Shown: one piece after another, positions 6,661-14,439 of the stretch
Layout: each line of letters starts with the position of its first letter
Numbering within the stretch: the first letter of the stretch is position 1
Source of the DNA: an uncultured Oscillospiraceae bacterium
GTDB lineage: Bacteria; Bacillota; Clostridia; Oscillospirales; Ruminococcaceae
Direction: 5' to 3'
NCBI GenBank assembly: GCA_934488695.1
Contig: CAKSSH010000002.1
Span: 1-64,000, forward strand
Length of the DNA stretch: 64,000 nucleotides
Notes under the pieces: generated by a model
What the model saw: the letters and a program-made list of their open reading frames with translations, nothing else
What the model was told of the DNA's origin: nothing
The model's database searches: none
Program-made: the position numbers and the translations under genes

Positions 6661-8152
6661 TGAGGGCACGACCGGTACTAAAACCTGTGTTTTTGACCTG
6701 GGGGGGCGGCTGCTTGCGAGCAGCTATAGCGAGTATCCGAGTTATTATCCGGAGCCGGGCTGTGTCGAGCAGGACGTTTCGCAGATTGCCGAAGCGGTGG
6801 CGTCGACCTGTCGGGATGCGATTGCAAAGTCCGGGGTAAATACCGACGATATTTTGGCGGTCAGTCTGTCGTCGCAGGGAGCGGCCTGCATTTTGCTGGA
6901 TAAAAATGAGGACGTGGTGCGCAATCGTATGATCGGCTGGCAGGATCTGCGTAACGGCCGGGTGTACGAGGACATTCAGCAAAAAATTTCCGATGACGAG
7001 CACTATGCCATTGAGGGGGCGGTCATCGGTGCATTCAATACCGGCGTGAACGTTTGGCTGCAAAAGCATGAGCCGAAAACATGGGAAAAAGTGGCGCGGT
7101 GCTGCACCAATCAGGATTATTTTCTGCGTCAGTTGGGCGCGGACGGTTATTATACCGATGTGGCTTCGGCGCACCGAATCAGTATGCTGGATGTAAATCG
7201 CAGTTGCTGGGATTCTCGCCTTGTTTCGGCTTACGGATTTGATGGGATCGAGTTACCGCAGGTCGTTTCCGAGGCCGGCCGGGTCATCGGCCGGGTCGGC
7301 GTTGCGCAATCGGAGCGCTTTGGGCTGCCGGTTGGCTGCAAGATTTGCCTTGGTGCGCAGGACGTCAATTGTTGCTCTTTCGGTGCCGGTGCAGTTAACG
7401 GCGAGGTAGCGTCGATTGTGGTTGGCACCTTCGGCGGCAGCTATATCACGATTGACGAGCCGTGCCGCGACCCGAATAAGACCATTATTGTAAAAGGCAA
7501 TCAGGGTATGCACAATTGGCAGCTGGAAGCCTTTTCGCATACGGCGGCTTCGGCTTATCGGTGGTTTCGGGATAAGCTTTGCCCGCTGGAGGTGGCAACC
7601 AGCCGCCTAATGGGGGTGGATCCCTATGATATTATGACCGGGATTGCTGCCAATTCCGCTCCCGGGGCGAACGGGGTCACGGCGCTGACCTGCTTGCAGG
7701 GCTCGCACGGCCGCAAGGTCAACGAAAACACCCGCGGGACCTTTTTGGGGATTACGCTGGCAACCGAAAAAGCGGACATTGCCCATGCTATTTTGGAGGG
7801 GATTTGTTACGAAATGTATGACATCCTGCTCATGCAGGAGGCTTTTGCCGGCCCGGTGAAGAGCGTTCGGCTCAGCGGCGGGGTGACCAAGAGTCCGATG
7901 TGGTGTCAGATGTTTGCTGATATTATGGGAAAACCGGTTGAGCTGACAGACGTGACAGAGACCGGGGCATTGGGCGCCGCTATGTATGCCGGGATCGGCG
8001 CCGGCGTTTATCGGGATTGTGCCGACGCGGCCGAGCGCTGCGTTCGGGTCAAGGAGGTTTTCCGTCCGGATCCTACGTGCCGAGAGGCTTACAAAGCTGC
8101 CTTTGAACGCTGGAATCGTGCATTTGACGCGTTAAACGGTACCTTTTATTAA
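6635..8152 (+). CDS. FGGY-family carbohydrate/polyol kinase
   Basis: The 505-residue protein starts at the GTG at 6635, with GGAGGAGG about 9 bases upstream. It overlaps the previous gene by 26 bases, so the two are probably translationally coupled. The N-terminal FGGY domain begins VGIDEGTTGTKTCVFD (phosphate-binding loop). The GAQDVNCCSFGAG segment carries the likely catalytic Asp, and the C-terminal FGGY domain has LSGGVTKSPMW and ETGALGAAMYAG. Length is normal for the family. FGGY kinases phosphorylate pentoses, pentitols, glycerol or autoinducer-2; sequence resemblance alone does not choose among them. Context suggests it phosphorylates the imported polyol for the cytidylyltransferase. 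LuxS lies 3.5 kb away, so an LsrK-like role is a weaker alternative. Confidence 0.88.
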   Translation: MEKFLVGIDEGTTGTKTCVFDLGGRLLASSYSEYPSYYPEPGCVEQDVSQIAEAVASTCRDAIAKSGVNTDDILAVSLSSQGAACILLDKNEDVVRNRMIGWQDLRNGRVYEDIQQKISDDEHYAIEGAVIGAFNTGVNVWLQKHEPKTWEKVARCCTNQDYFLRQLGADGYYTDVASAHRISMLDVNRSCWDSRLVSAYGFDGIELPQVVSEAGRVIGRVGVAQSERFGLPVGCKICLGAQDVNCCSFGAGAVNGEVASIVVGTFGGSYITIDEPCRDPNKTIIVKGNQGMHNWQLEAFSHTAASAYRWFRDKLCPLEVATSRLMGVDPYDIMTGIAANSAPGANGVTALTCLQGSHGRKVNENTRGTFLGITLATEKADIAHAILEGICYEMYDILLMQEAFAGPVKSVRLSGGVTKSPMWCQMFADIMGKPVELTDVTETGALGAAMYAGIGAGVYRDCADAAERCVRVKEVFRPDPTCREAYKAAFERWNRAFDALNGTFY

Positions 8153-8159
8153 AAAGAAA

Positions 8160-8190
8160 CCGGCCGCCGGGTTTTCCGGCGGCCGGTTTT
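8160..8190 (+). terminator. Bidirectional terminator between kinase and copA
   Basis: CCGGCCGCCGG and its complement enclose a 5-base loop, with TTTT after it on the plus strand and GTTTCTTTTT after it on the minus strand. It separates the convergent kinase and copper genes. Confidence 0.8.
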
Positions 8191-8221
8191 GGGTTTAAGG
8201 CGGTGCGTTCGCGCCGCCTTT

Positions 8222-8431
8222 TTAAGATACGGCGGTAACCGTGTAGCCGCGCTCCTCAACCGCACGGCGTAGCAGGTCATCGTCAGCCGGGGCTGTGAGG
8301 GTTACGACAGCGACGCCGGCTCGATGGTCGACCTGCGCGGCGCCGACGCACGGCAGGTCCTCCAACGCTTTTTTGACGGTAGCCTCACAATGGGCGCACA
8401 TCATTCCCTCAATGTGCAGTGTTTTTTGCAT
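8222..8431 (-). other. Possible separate CopZ made from an internal start within copA
   Basis: Inside the copA frame, codon 766 is an ATG (8431) preceded by AAGGAG nine bases upstream. Starting there gives a 69-residue free-standing copper chaperone with GMMCAHC and a normal HMA length. The upstream stretch (AAAAAGGAGTCGATTTCC) is almost identical to the ribosome binding site of csoR. Both a fused and a free form could therefore be produced. Internal initiation is inferred from the site and has not been shown. Confidence 0.5.
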
Positions 8432-10726
8432 GGAAATCGACTCCTTTTTCTCGAAATTTTGTTTTTGGGTCGTCTGCGGCTGTTTTGCCCGGTGCGGTTT
8501 TAACAAATTGAGCCGCAGGGCGTTGGAAACGACGCAGAAACTCGAAAGACTCATAGCGGCTGCGCCGAACATGGGGCTGAGCGTCAGCCCCAGCGGAATG
8601 AGAACGCCGGCAGCCAACGGAATACCGATTAGATTATAAAAGAATGCCCAGAACAGATTTTGATGAATATTACGCACAGTGGCGCGGCCGAGCCGGATGG
8701 CGGCCGGGACATCGCTCAGGCGGCTTTTTATCAGAACCACGTCGGCGGCGTCAATGGCAACATCGGCGCCGGCGCCGATGGCAATGCCGATATCGGCTTT
8801 GGTTAAGGCGGGGGCGTCGTTGATGCCGTCGCCGACCATGCAAACCTTGCCGCTTTCTTGTAAACGACAAATCGCCTCCTGTTTTCCTTGCGGCAGGACC
8901 TCGGCCAGGACCTCATCAATACCGGCCTGCGCGGCGACGGCTCGGGCGGTGCGTTTGTTGTCGCCGGTGAGTATGACCACGCGCAGCCCCATTTCTTGCA
9001 GCCGGCGAACAGCCTGTGCGCTGTCCTCCTTGAGGGTATCCGCCACGGCAATCAGACCCAGTAAACGGCCTCCATGGCAGAACAAAAGCGGCGTTTTGCC
9101 GTCTTCGGCCAGCGTGTCGGCTGTTTTTTGCAGAATATCCGAAACAGTGGCGTGCCGACTGATAAAGGAAAGACTGCCGCCGTAAATCGGACAACCGTCC
9201 AGCAAAGCCTGCAGACCGTGTCCGGGCACAGCCTCAAAGTCCTGCACCGGCTGCGGCTGCACTCCCTCGCCCTGGGCTTGAAGCAGGATGGCGCGAGCCA
9301 ACGGGTGCTCACTTTTTTGCTCTAAGGACAGCGCTGCCTGCAGCAGTTGATGTTCGGAGATCCCCGGTTCCGGCACAAGGTCGGTGACGCGTGGCTCTCC
9401 GCAGGTGACCGTGCCGGTCTTGTCCAGTGCGACAATTTGGATTCGGCCGGTCTCCTCCAGCGCCGCTGCGGTTTTGAACAGTATCCCGTTGCGGGCGCCT
9501 ACACCGCTTCCGACCATGATGGCTACCGGCGTGGCCAGCCCCAGCGCGCAGGGACAGCTGATGACCAAAACCGAAATGCCGCGGCTGAGCGCGTAGCCGA
9601 TTTGGTGCGAAAGCAGCAGCCAAAGGATCGTCGTTACGGCGGCAATGACCAAAACTGTCGGCACAAAAATGCCCGAGACGCGGTCTGCAATCTTGGCGAT
9701 CGGCGCTTTGGTGGCGGCGGCGTCGCTGACCATGCGGATAATTTGAGACAGGGTGGTGTCTTCTCCGACCCGGGTCGCCCGACATTTGAGAAAGCCGGAC
9801 AGATTTAAGGTTGCGGAAAAAACCTCGTCTCCCGGCGCTTTGTCTGCCGGAAGGCTTTCGCCGGTCAGCGCAGCCTCGTTGACCGCGCTGCCGCCTTCCA
9901 GCACCACACCGTCCACCGGGATGTTTTCTCCGGGGCGCACTACAAAAAGATCTCCCGGTCGGACTGATTGCACCGCAACGGTCAGCTCCTGCCCGTCCCG
10001 CAGGACGCTTGCTGTTTGGGGCGCCAGGCACATAAGCGAACGGAGCGCGTCGGTGGTTTTTCCCTTGGAACGCGCTTCCAACGTTTTGCCGACGTCGATC
10101 AGGGTCAGAATCATGGCGGCCGATTCAAAGTACAGGCTGTGGCAAAGTGCTGCGGCGCCGCTGCTGTCGCCGATTTTTTGGGCGGCAGTCATGGCAAAGA
10201 GCAGACAGGTGCTGTAGATAAAAGCGGCTGCCGCGCCCAATGAAACTAAGGTGTCCATGTTCGGAGCACGGTGCAGAAGACCGCGTATGCCGCTGATAAA
10301 AAAGTGCCGGTTTATCATTAAAATCGCCGCTGAAAGAAGCAGCTGCAGAAGACCTACGGCAACGGGGTTTCCGGTAAAAAATGCCGGCAGCGGCCAGCCC
10401 CACATGGTATGCCCCATCGAAATATACATTAAAATCAACAACAAACCGACCGAAAACCACAATCGCTGCCGCAACGGGCGCAGGTCGTTTTCGGGCAGGA
10501 TAACGGTTTTGTCCGGCGCGTCGGCGGAGCTTGCAACGGACGCGTCGTACCCGGCCTGCCGTACCGCGGCAATAACCTCTTGCGGGTCAACATCGCCGGC
10601 CACGCCCATGCTGCCGGTCAGCAGATTGACGGCGCAGGACCTAACGCCCCGAAGTGCAGTGACGGCCTTTTCGACTCGGGCAGAGCAGGCCGCACAGCTC
10701 ATGCCGGTGACACGGTATTGTTTCAT
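8222..10726 (-). CDS. copA: Copper-exporting P1B-type ATPase with C-terminal CopZ fusion
   Basis: The 834-residue protein starts at the ATG at 10726 behind GGGAGGAAA. In order it has an N-terminal HMA domain (GMSCAAC at 8-14), membrane helices, the actuator domain with TGES, the CPC metal-transport motif, DKTGT phosphorylation site, SEHP motif, MVGDGINDAP hinge and final helices. It is a Cu+ exporter of the cytoplasmic membrane. Unusually, a second HMA domain (GMMCAHC, residues 766-834) is attached after the last helix by a Lys/Gln-rich linker that looks like a former intergenic region. This is the position and sequence of a CopZ chaperone. It is the last gene of the csoR operon. Confidence 0.96.
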   Translation of the reverse strand: MKQYRVTGMSCAACSARVEKAVTALRGVRSCAVNLLTGSMGVAGDVDPQEVIAAVRQAGYDASVASSADAPDKTVILPENDLRPLRQRLWFSVGLLLILMYISMGHTMWGWPLPAFFTGNPVAVGLLQLLLSAAILMINRHFFISGIRGLLHRAPNMDTLVSLGAAAAFIYSTCLLFAMTAAQKIGDSSGAAALCHSLYFESAAMILTLIDVGKTLEARSKGKTTDALRSLMCLAPQTASVLRDGQELTVAVQSVRPGDLFVVRPGENIPVDGVVLEGGSAVNEAALTGESLPADKAPGDEVFSATLNLSGFLKCRATRVGEDTTLSQIIRMVSDAAATKAPIAKIADRVSGIFVPTVLVIAAVTTILWLLLSHQIGYALSRGISVLVISCPCALGLATPVAIMVGSGVGARNGILFKTAAALEETGRIQIVALDKTGTVTCGEPRVTDLVPEPGISEHQLLQAALSLEQKSEHPLARAILLQAQGEGVQPQPVQDFEAVPGHGLQALLDGCPIYGGSLSFISRHATVSDILQKTADTLAEDGKTPLLFCHGGRLLGLIAVADTLKEDSAQAVRRLQEMGLRVVILTGDNKRTARAVAAQAGIDEVLAEVLPQGKQEAICRLQESGKVCMVGDGINDAPALTKADIGIAIGAGADVAIDAADVVLIKSRLSDVPAAIRLGRATVRNIHQNLFWAFFYNLIGIPLAAGVLIPLGLTLSPMFGAAAMSLSSFCVVSNALRLNLLKPHRAKQPQTTQKQNFEKKESISMQKTLHIEGMMCAHCEATVKKALEDLPCVGAAQVDHRAGVAVVTLTAPADDDLLRRAVEERGYTVTAVS

Positions 10727-10803
10727 TCTGTTTCCTCCCGTGAAAGCACAGCCGCAAAAGCGGCGGCCGTTAAAATGACGGCGAGAAGCGCGCTTATAGA
10801 CAT
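10723..10803 (-). CDS. 26-residue hydrophobic micro-ORF between csoR and copA
   Basis: An ORF of 26 codons begins at the ATG at 10803, 17 bases after the csoR stop, and ends in a TGA that overlaps the copA ATG (ATGA). The product begins MSISALLAVILTAAAF, a single predicted membrane helix, and ends with an acidic SREETE tail. The copA ribosome binding site lies inside its last codons, which fits translational coupling. Its own ribosome binding site is weak. It could be a small membrane subunit beside the ATPase (as KdpF is for KdpABC), a translational leader, or chance. No family is recognised. Confidence 0.45.
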   Translation of the reverse strand: MSISALLAVILTAAAFAAVLSREETE

Positions 10804-10820
10804 CGTGTTCTCGTTTTTTG

Positions 10821-11129
10821 TTATTTCATGAGCTTTTGCAGGGTTTGTGCAAGCTCGTCTATGGTTTCTAAGCGGCCGTTTTGAATGTCCTGCACCACGC
10901 AGGTGTGCAGGTGCTCTTGCAGCAGCTGCCGGTTAAAGGCATGAATTGCGGCGCTGACAGCCGCCGACTGTGTGAGAATATCCGGGCAGTAAGCGTCTTG
11001 CTCCACCATGCGGGCGATACCGCGCACCTGTCCCTCGATTCGGCGCAGCCGGTGCAGCAGCTGCCGACTTTCCTTAGAAGAACGCTCTTTTTTGCGTTCC
11101 GAACAGCAGCAGCTTATCTTTTCTTCCAT
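10821..11129 (-). CDS. csoR: Copper-sensing repressor CsoR
   Basis: The 102-residue all-helical protein has the CsoR/RcnR fold signature (LLHRLRRIEGQVRGI) and the Cu+ ligand set Cys48, His73 and Cys77 with exact C-x24-H-x3-C spacing, which separates CsoR from nickel or formaldehyde sensors. An extra Cys-Cys-Cys cluster at residues 7-9 is unusual. CsoR tetramers leave DNA when they bind Cu+, releasing the efflux operon. The ATG at 11129 has AAGGAG eight bases upstream. It is the first gene of the operon, with a matching operator over the promoter, so the unit is autoregulated. Confidence 0.95.
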   Translation of the reverse strand: MEEKISCCCSERKKERSSKESRQLLHRLRRIEGQVRGIARMVEQDAYCPDILTQSAAVSAAIHAFNRQLLQEHLHTCVVQDIQNGRLETIDELAQTLQKLMK

Positions 11130-11148
11130 GGAAATCGCTCCTTTTTAT

Positions 11149-11169
11149 AAATACCCCTATGGGGTATTT
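11149..11169 (-). promoter_or_regulatory. CsoR operator
   Basis: Perfect 9-bp inverted repeats AAATACCCC and GGGGTATTT flank a 3-base centre. The TACCCC/GGGGTA core is typical of CsoR sites. The site covers the transcription start region, just downstream of the -10 box, where a bound repressor would block initiation. Confidence 0.9.
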
Positions 11170-11171
11170 AA

Positions 11172-11200
11172 AGTATACGCCTTTTTGCCAATCTTGTCAA
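11172..11200 (-). promoter_or_regulatory. Promoter of the csoR-copA operon
   Basis: On the minus strand TTGACA (11195-11200), 17 bases, TATACT (11172-11177). Confidence 0.9.
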
Positions 11201-11403
11201 GACTTTTCGATGCCGAAACGCGCGCGGCGGGAAGAATATGTACGCCTGCCGGGTCATATGCCGGCCGAAAAGACGGGCGCACAGGGGGGTCTGCGCGCGG
11301 CAGTCTATGCGCGGCGGGGAATCTGCGTCCGAGGACGGCACAAGGGGAGAGTCTGCACGCGAGGGCGGCACAGGGGAGAATCTGCGCCCGGCGGTCTATG
11401 CAC

Positions 11404-11521
11404 GGCGGCTGAATTTGTGCGGCGGCTGAATTTGTGCGGCGGCTGAATTTGTGCGGCGGCTGAATTTGCGCGGCGGCTGAATTTGCGCGGCGACTGAATT
11501 TGTGTGGCGGGGAATCTGCGC
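11404..11521 (+). repeat. 17-bp minisatellite, six full copies plus a partial one
   Basis: Units of GGCGGCTGAATTTGTGC start at 11404, 11421, 11438, 11455, 11472 and 11489, with T/C and G/A changes in later copies and a degenerate seventh unit ending at 11521. Looser relatives of the unit (CGGCGGGGAATCTGCG, CGGCGGTCTATGCAC) extend back to about 11285. A 17-bp period shifts the frame at each copy, so the long ORFs here on both strands are unlikely to be genes. The repeats fill the gap between the divergent csoR and luxS promoters. Confidence 0.85.
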
Positions 11522-11554
11522 GCGGCGCATGGCGGGCGAGGTTTTGCACAGAGC

Positions 11555-11591
11555 CCCGGCTCTTTACAAGAGCCGGGAAGTTTGATATAAT
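11555..11591 (+). promoter_or_regulatory. luxS promoter with an inverted repeat centred on the -35 box
   Basis: TTTACA (11563-11568), 17 bases and TATAAT (11586-11591) form a good promoter. The perfect 10-bp inverted repeat CCCGGCTCTT (11555-11564) / AAGAGCCGGG (11568-11577) surrounds the -35 element with a 3-base centre. It could be an operator; it could also be a terminator-like structure of upstream transcription, although no T-run follows. Confidence 0.7.
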
Positions 11592-11666
11592 AAAATGCAA
11601 AAGAGGGCCCGAAAAACGGCGGTTTGTGTGTCGGCAGGGCCGGAGATGTTGAAAGAGGCGATCAGG

Positions 11667-12134
11667 ATGGAAATGATTGAAAGCTTTCGTGTCAACCATC
11701 TGCAGTTGCTGCCCGGGCTGTACGTTTCGCGGCGGGATCGATTGGGTGCGGCCGTTGTTACGACGTTTGATTTGCGCTTCTGCGCGCCGGGTCGGGAGCC
11801 GGTCATGGATATGCCGGCACTGCATACGCTGGAGCATTTAGGCGCGACCTATTTTCGCAACAGCCCGCTTGCACAGCAGGTTGTGTACTTTGGCCCGATG
11901 GGCTGCCGGACCGGCTTCTATTTGCTGTTGTTCGGGAATCATGGCGCCCCGGAGCTTTACGATCAAGTATTGGATTTCTGCGATTTTGTACTGAATTTTT
12001 CGGGCCCGATTCCGGGGGCGACGGCGGCACAGTGCGGTAATTTTTCCGAGCAGAATCTTGCTATGGCACAGTACTATATTCGGAAATACCGGCAGGAGCT
12101 TTGCACCCACCGGCGCTTTTCGTACCCGAAATGA
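11667..12134 (+). CDS. luxS: S-ribosylhomocysteine lyase LuxS
   Basis: The 155-residue protein starts at the ATG at 11667 (AAAGAGG eight bases upstream); an upstream in-frame ATG lacks family similarity. It has all LuxS features: TFDLRFCAP, MDMPALHTLEHL with metal ligands His53 and His57, the catalytic Cys80 in MGCRTGFY, and a CGNFSEQNL segment with the third metal ligand. LuxS splits S-ribosylhomocysteine into homocysteine and DPD, the precursor of autoinducer-2. Pfs/MtnN and LsrK-type genes are not adjacent. A short-chain dehydrogenase follows 26 bases later. Confidence 0.97.
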   Translation: MEMIESFRVNHLQLLPGLYVSRRDRLGAAVVTTFDLRFCAPGREPVMDMPALHTLEHLGATYFRNSPLAQQVVYFGPMGCRTGFYLLLFGNHGAPELYDQVLDFCDFVLNFSGPIPGATAAQCGNFSEQNLAMAQYYIRKYRQELCTHRRFSYPK

Positions 12135-12160
12135 GCGGCGCGAGAGCGGAGGGGATCGGC

Positions 12161-13066
12161 ATGCATCAAAAAGAAACACAGTCTGGCAATTTTCGCAAAA
12201 AAGAGCAGACCTCCGGCGCGCTGCAGGGACGCTTGGCGGCGGTGACCGGAGCAACCGGGATCTTGGGCGGGGAGCTGTGCCGATTGTTGCTGCAAAACGG
12301 CGCCGATCTGGTGCTTCTTTGTCGCAGTCGGCAAAAGGCCGAGCAGCTTTGCGGCCGCTTGCGGCAGGAGTTTCCGGCAGCAAGCCTTCAGGTTATGGAA
12401 CTGGATCTGGAACAGATGGACAGCGTCCGCGCGGTCGCGCAGCGTCTTTCGGAGCTGCCGCTCTCTTTGCTGATTCACGCTGCGGGAGCTTATCATCTTT
12501 CGCGTAAGCCCGGCACTGCCGGCTATGACCCTGTTTTTCAAATCAATTTTGTTTCACCGTATTACCTGACGCGACAGCTGCTGCCGACCCTGCGGTGCCA
12601 GCCGGACGCTCGGGTGGTCGCGGTGGGCAGTATCGCCTATCGTTTTGCGCCGATAAACCCGCAGGACGTAGATTTTTCTTCTCGGCGAGAGCCGCGGTTT
12701 GTGTACGGCAATGCCAAGCGATTTTTGATGTTTTCACTCGGTGAGCTGTTTCAATATGAAAAACAGGTGTCTCTTTCTCTGGTACATCCCGGGATTACAC
12801 CGACCGGAATCACCGCGCACTATCCCAAGGCGCTTTCGGCCTTGATTTATTTGCCGATGCGCCTTTTGTTTACACCGCCGCGGCGGGCGGTGCGCAGTCT
12901 GTTTCGGGGCGTTTTGGAGCCTTGCGGGAGCGAAACGTGGATAGGTCCTCGATTTTTCGGGATTTGGGGGCGGCCGCGAAAACAGCGATTGACCGGAGTC
13001 AGTCAACAGGAGCGCCGCCAAATCGGCGCGCTGGCGGAGGCGATTTATCAAAGTCTTTTGTCATGA
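12161..13066 (+). CDS. Short-chain dehydrogenase/reductase (SDR)
   Basis: The 301-residue protein starts at the ATG at 12161, with GGAGGGG six bases upstream. It has an N-terminal Rossmann fold with TGATGILGGEL (TGxxxGxG cofactor site), IHAAG (NNAG-type motif), a VGS serine and YGNAK (the YxxxK catalytic pair), followed by HPGIT. The layout resembles the retinol-dehydrogenase/WW-oxidoreductase branch of NADP(H)-dependent SDRs; the substrate is unknown. The N-terminus has about 25 extra polar residues before the fold. It is 26 bases downstream of luxS and probably co-transcribed, a pairing I do not recognise as a known pathway. Confidence 0.85.
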   Translation: MHQKETQSGNFRKKEQTSGALQGRLAAVTGATGILGGELCRLLLQNGADLVLLCRSRQKAEQLCGRLRQEFPAASLQVMELDLEQMDSVRAVAQRLSELPLSLLIHAAGAYHLSRKPGTAGYDPVFQINFVSPYYLTRQLLPTLRCQPDARVVAVGSIAYRFAPINPQDVDFSSRREPRFVYGNAKRFLMFSLGELFQYEKQVSLSLVHPGITPTGITAHYPKALSALIYLPMRLLFTPPRRAVRSLFRGVLEPCGSETWIGPRFFGIWGRPRKQRLTGVSQQERRQIGALAEAIYQSLLS

Positions 13067-13164
13067 AATGGGTCAAACCGTAAAAAAGCAGGTGCTGCCC
13101 CAATCGGGACAGCCGAAAATCTATAGAAAAAAGCTGCCGAAAGAGTTATGAGAGGGAGTGCTGA

Positions 13165-14439
13165 ATGATGAAAACAACAGCAGTGCGGATGTACGGCGCT
13201 ATGGATCTGCGGCTGGAGACCTTTGAACTGCCGCCGCTCGGGGAGGACGAAATTTTAATGCGGGTGGTTTCGGATTCCTTGTGTACGTCCACCTATAAGG
13301 CCGTATTGCAGGGCAGCGCCCATAAGCGGGTGCCGTCGGACATCGGGAAAAACCCGGTCATCATCGGTCATGAAATGTGCGGTGAAATTGCGGCGGTCGG
13401 CAAAAACATCGGCAGCCGCTGGCAGGTCGGTCAGCGGGCGGTGATTCAACCGGCGTTAAAGCTTGAAAACGGACACGATGTCGGCTATTCTTTTCAATAT
13501 ATCGGCGGCAGTGCGACCTATGTCGTGGTGCCGGCGGTGGTACTGGAGCGCGGATGCTTGCTGCCGTTTGAGGGGGACGCATTTTTTCAAGGCTCTCTGG
13601 TGGAAGCTTTTGGCTGCATTTTGCGTGGATACAAAGGCTTTTACCACACCGATTACGAAAACTATAAACGAACCGACGGAGCAAAGTCCGGCGGACGGTT
13701 GGCCATTCTCGGCGGCACGGGACCGATGGGACTGGGCGCCGTGGAAATGGCTGTCGGCAGTGTCGGCGTTCGCCAAATTGTCGTGACCGACCTGAACCCC
13801 GAACGCCTTACCTGGGCGGCTCGGCAATGCAGTGCGGAGTATGCTCGCGAAAAGGGAGTTTCGCTGCAATATCTCAATACCGGCGTCCTGGAAGACCCTG
13901 TTCAGACGCTGATTGCGGCGTCCGAGGGCGGCTTTGACGATGTTTTTGTTATGGCGCCGGTGCCGGAGCTGTTTTCGATGGCGGAGCAAATTTGCCGGGT
14001 CGACGGCTGTATCAATTTTTTTGCCGGCCCCGCGCAGCACGAGCTGCCGGGAAGTCTTAACCTTTACCGGGTGCATTATGACGGAATCCATGTGGTCGGC
14101 ACGGCCGGCAGTATCCCGCAGGACACCGAGGAAACGATTGCGCTGATTGAACAGAAAAGGATTCGCCCCGAGGTGCTGGTATCACACATTTGCGGCCTTT
14201 CGGCGGTGCCGGAGGCAATCTTTTCCATGAAAACACCCGCCGGCGCCAAAAAGGTCTGTTACCCGGAGCTGGATTTGCCGATGATTGCGCTTGACGAGCT
14301 GCCGCAGCGCGGAAAAACCGATCCGTTGTGCCGCGAGCTGGCGAAAATTTTGGAACAAAACGGCGGCCTTTGGTGCGCACAGGCGGAGCGATACCTTTTG
14401 GCGCATGCGCCGCGTATGCGGGAGGACACCGGCCGATGA
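13165..14439 (+). CDS. Zinc-type alcohol dehydrogenase, L-sorbose-1-phosphate reductase-like
   Basis: The 424-residue protein starts at the ATG at 13165 (AGAGGGAG seven bases upstream). It has a GroES-like N-terminal domain with catalytic zinc candidates Cys in SLCTS and His-Glu in IIGHEMCGE, then a Rossmann domain with GGTGPMGLGAVEMA. The four-Cys structural zinc loop of classical ADHs is missing, as in the sorbose-1-phosphate reductase (SorE) group that it most resembles. SorE reduces L-sorbose 1-phosphate to glucitol 6-phosphate. The next gene overlaps its stop (ATGA) and encodes a phosphofructokinase-family kinase, so a keto-sugar or polyol-phosphate route is likely. The precise substrate is inference. 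Confidence 0.8.
   Translation: MMKTTAVRMYGAMDLRLETFELPPLGEDEILMRVVSDSLCTSTYKAVLQGSAHKRVPSDIGKNPVIIGHEMCGEIAAVGKNIGSRWQVGQRAVIQPALKLENGHDVGYSFQYIGGSATYVVVPAVVLERGCLLPFEGDAFFQGSLVEAFGCILRGYKGFYHTDYENYKRTDGAKSGGRLAILGGTGPMGLGAVEMAVGSVGVRQIVVTDLNPERLTWAARQCSAEYAREKGVSLQYLNTGVLEDPVQTLIAASEGGFDDVFVMAPVPELFSMAEQICRVDGCINFFAGPAQHELPGSLNLYRVHYDGIHVVGTAGSIPQDTEETIALIEQKRIRPEVLVSHICGLSAVPEAIFSMKTPAGAKKVCYPELDLPMIALDELPQRGKTDPLCRELAKILEQNGGLWCAQAERYLLAHAPRMREDTGR

Noticed and set aside
11404..11521. Possible CRISPR array
   Set aside because: The 17-bp units are directly adjacent with no unique spacers, and no cas genes are in the window.
11157..11837. Minus-strand ORF of 226 codons with repeated HKFSRR and NSAAAQIQ segments
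   Set aside because: The apparent protein repeats come from the 17-bp DNA repeat, and the frame runs antisense into luxS. There is no ribosome binding site.
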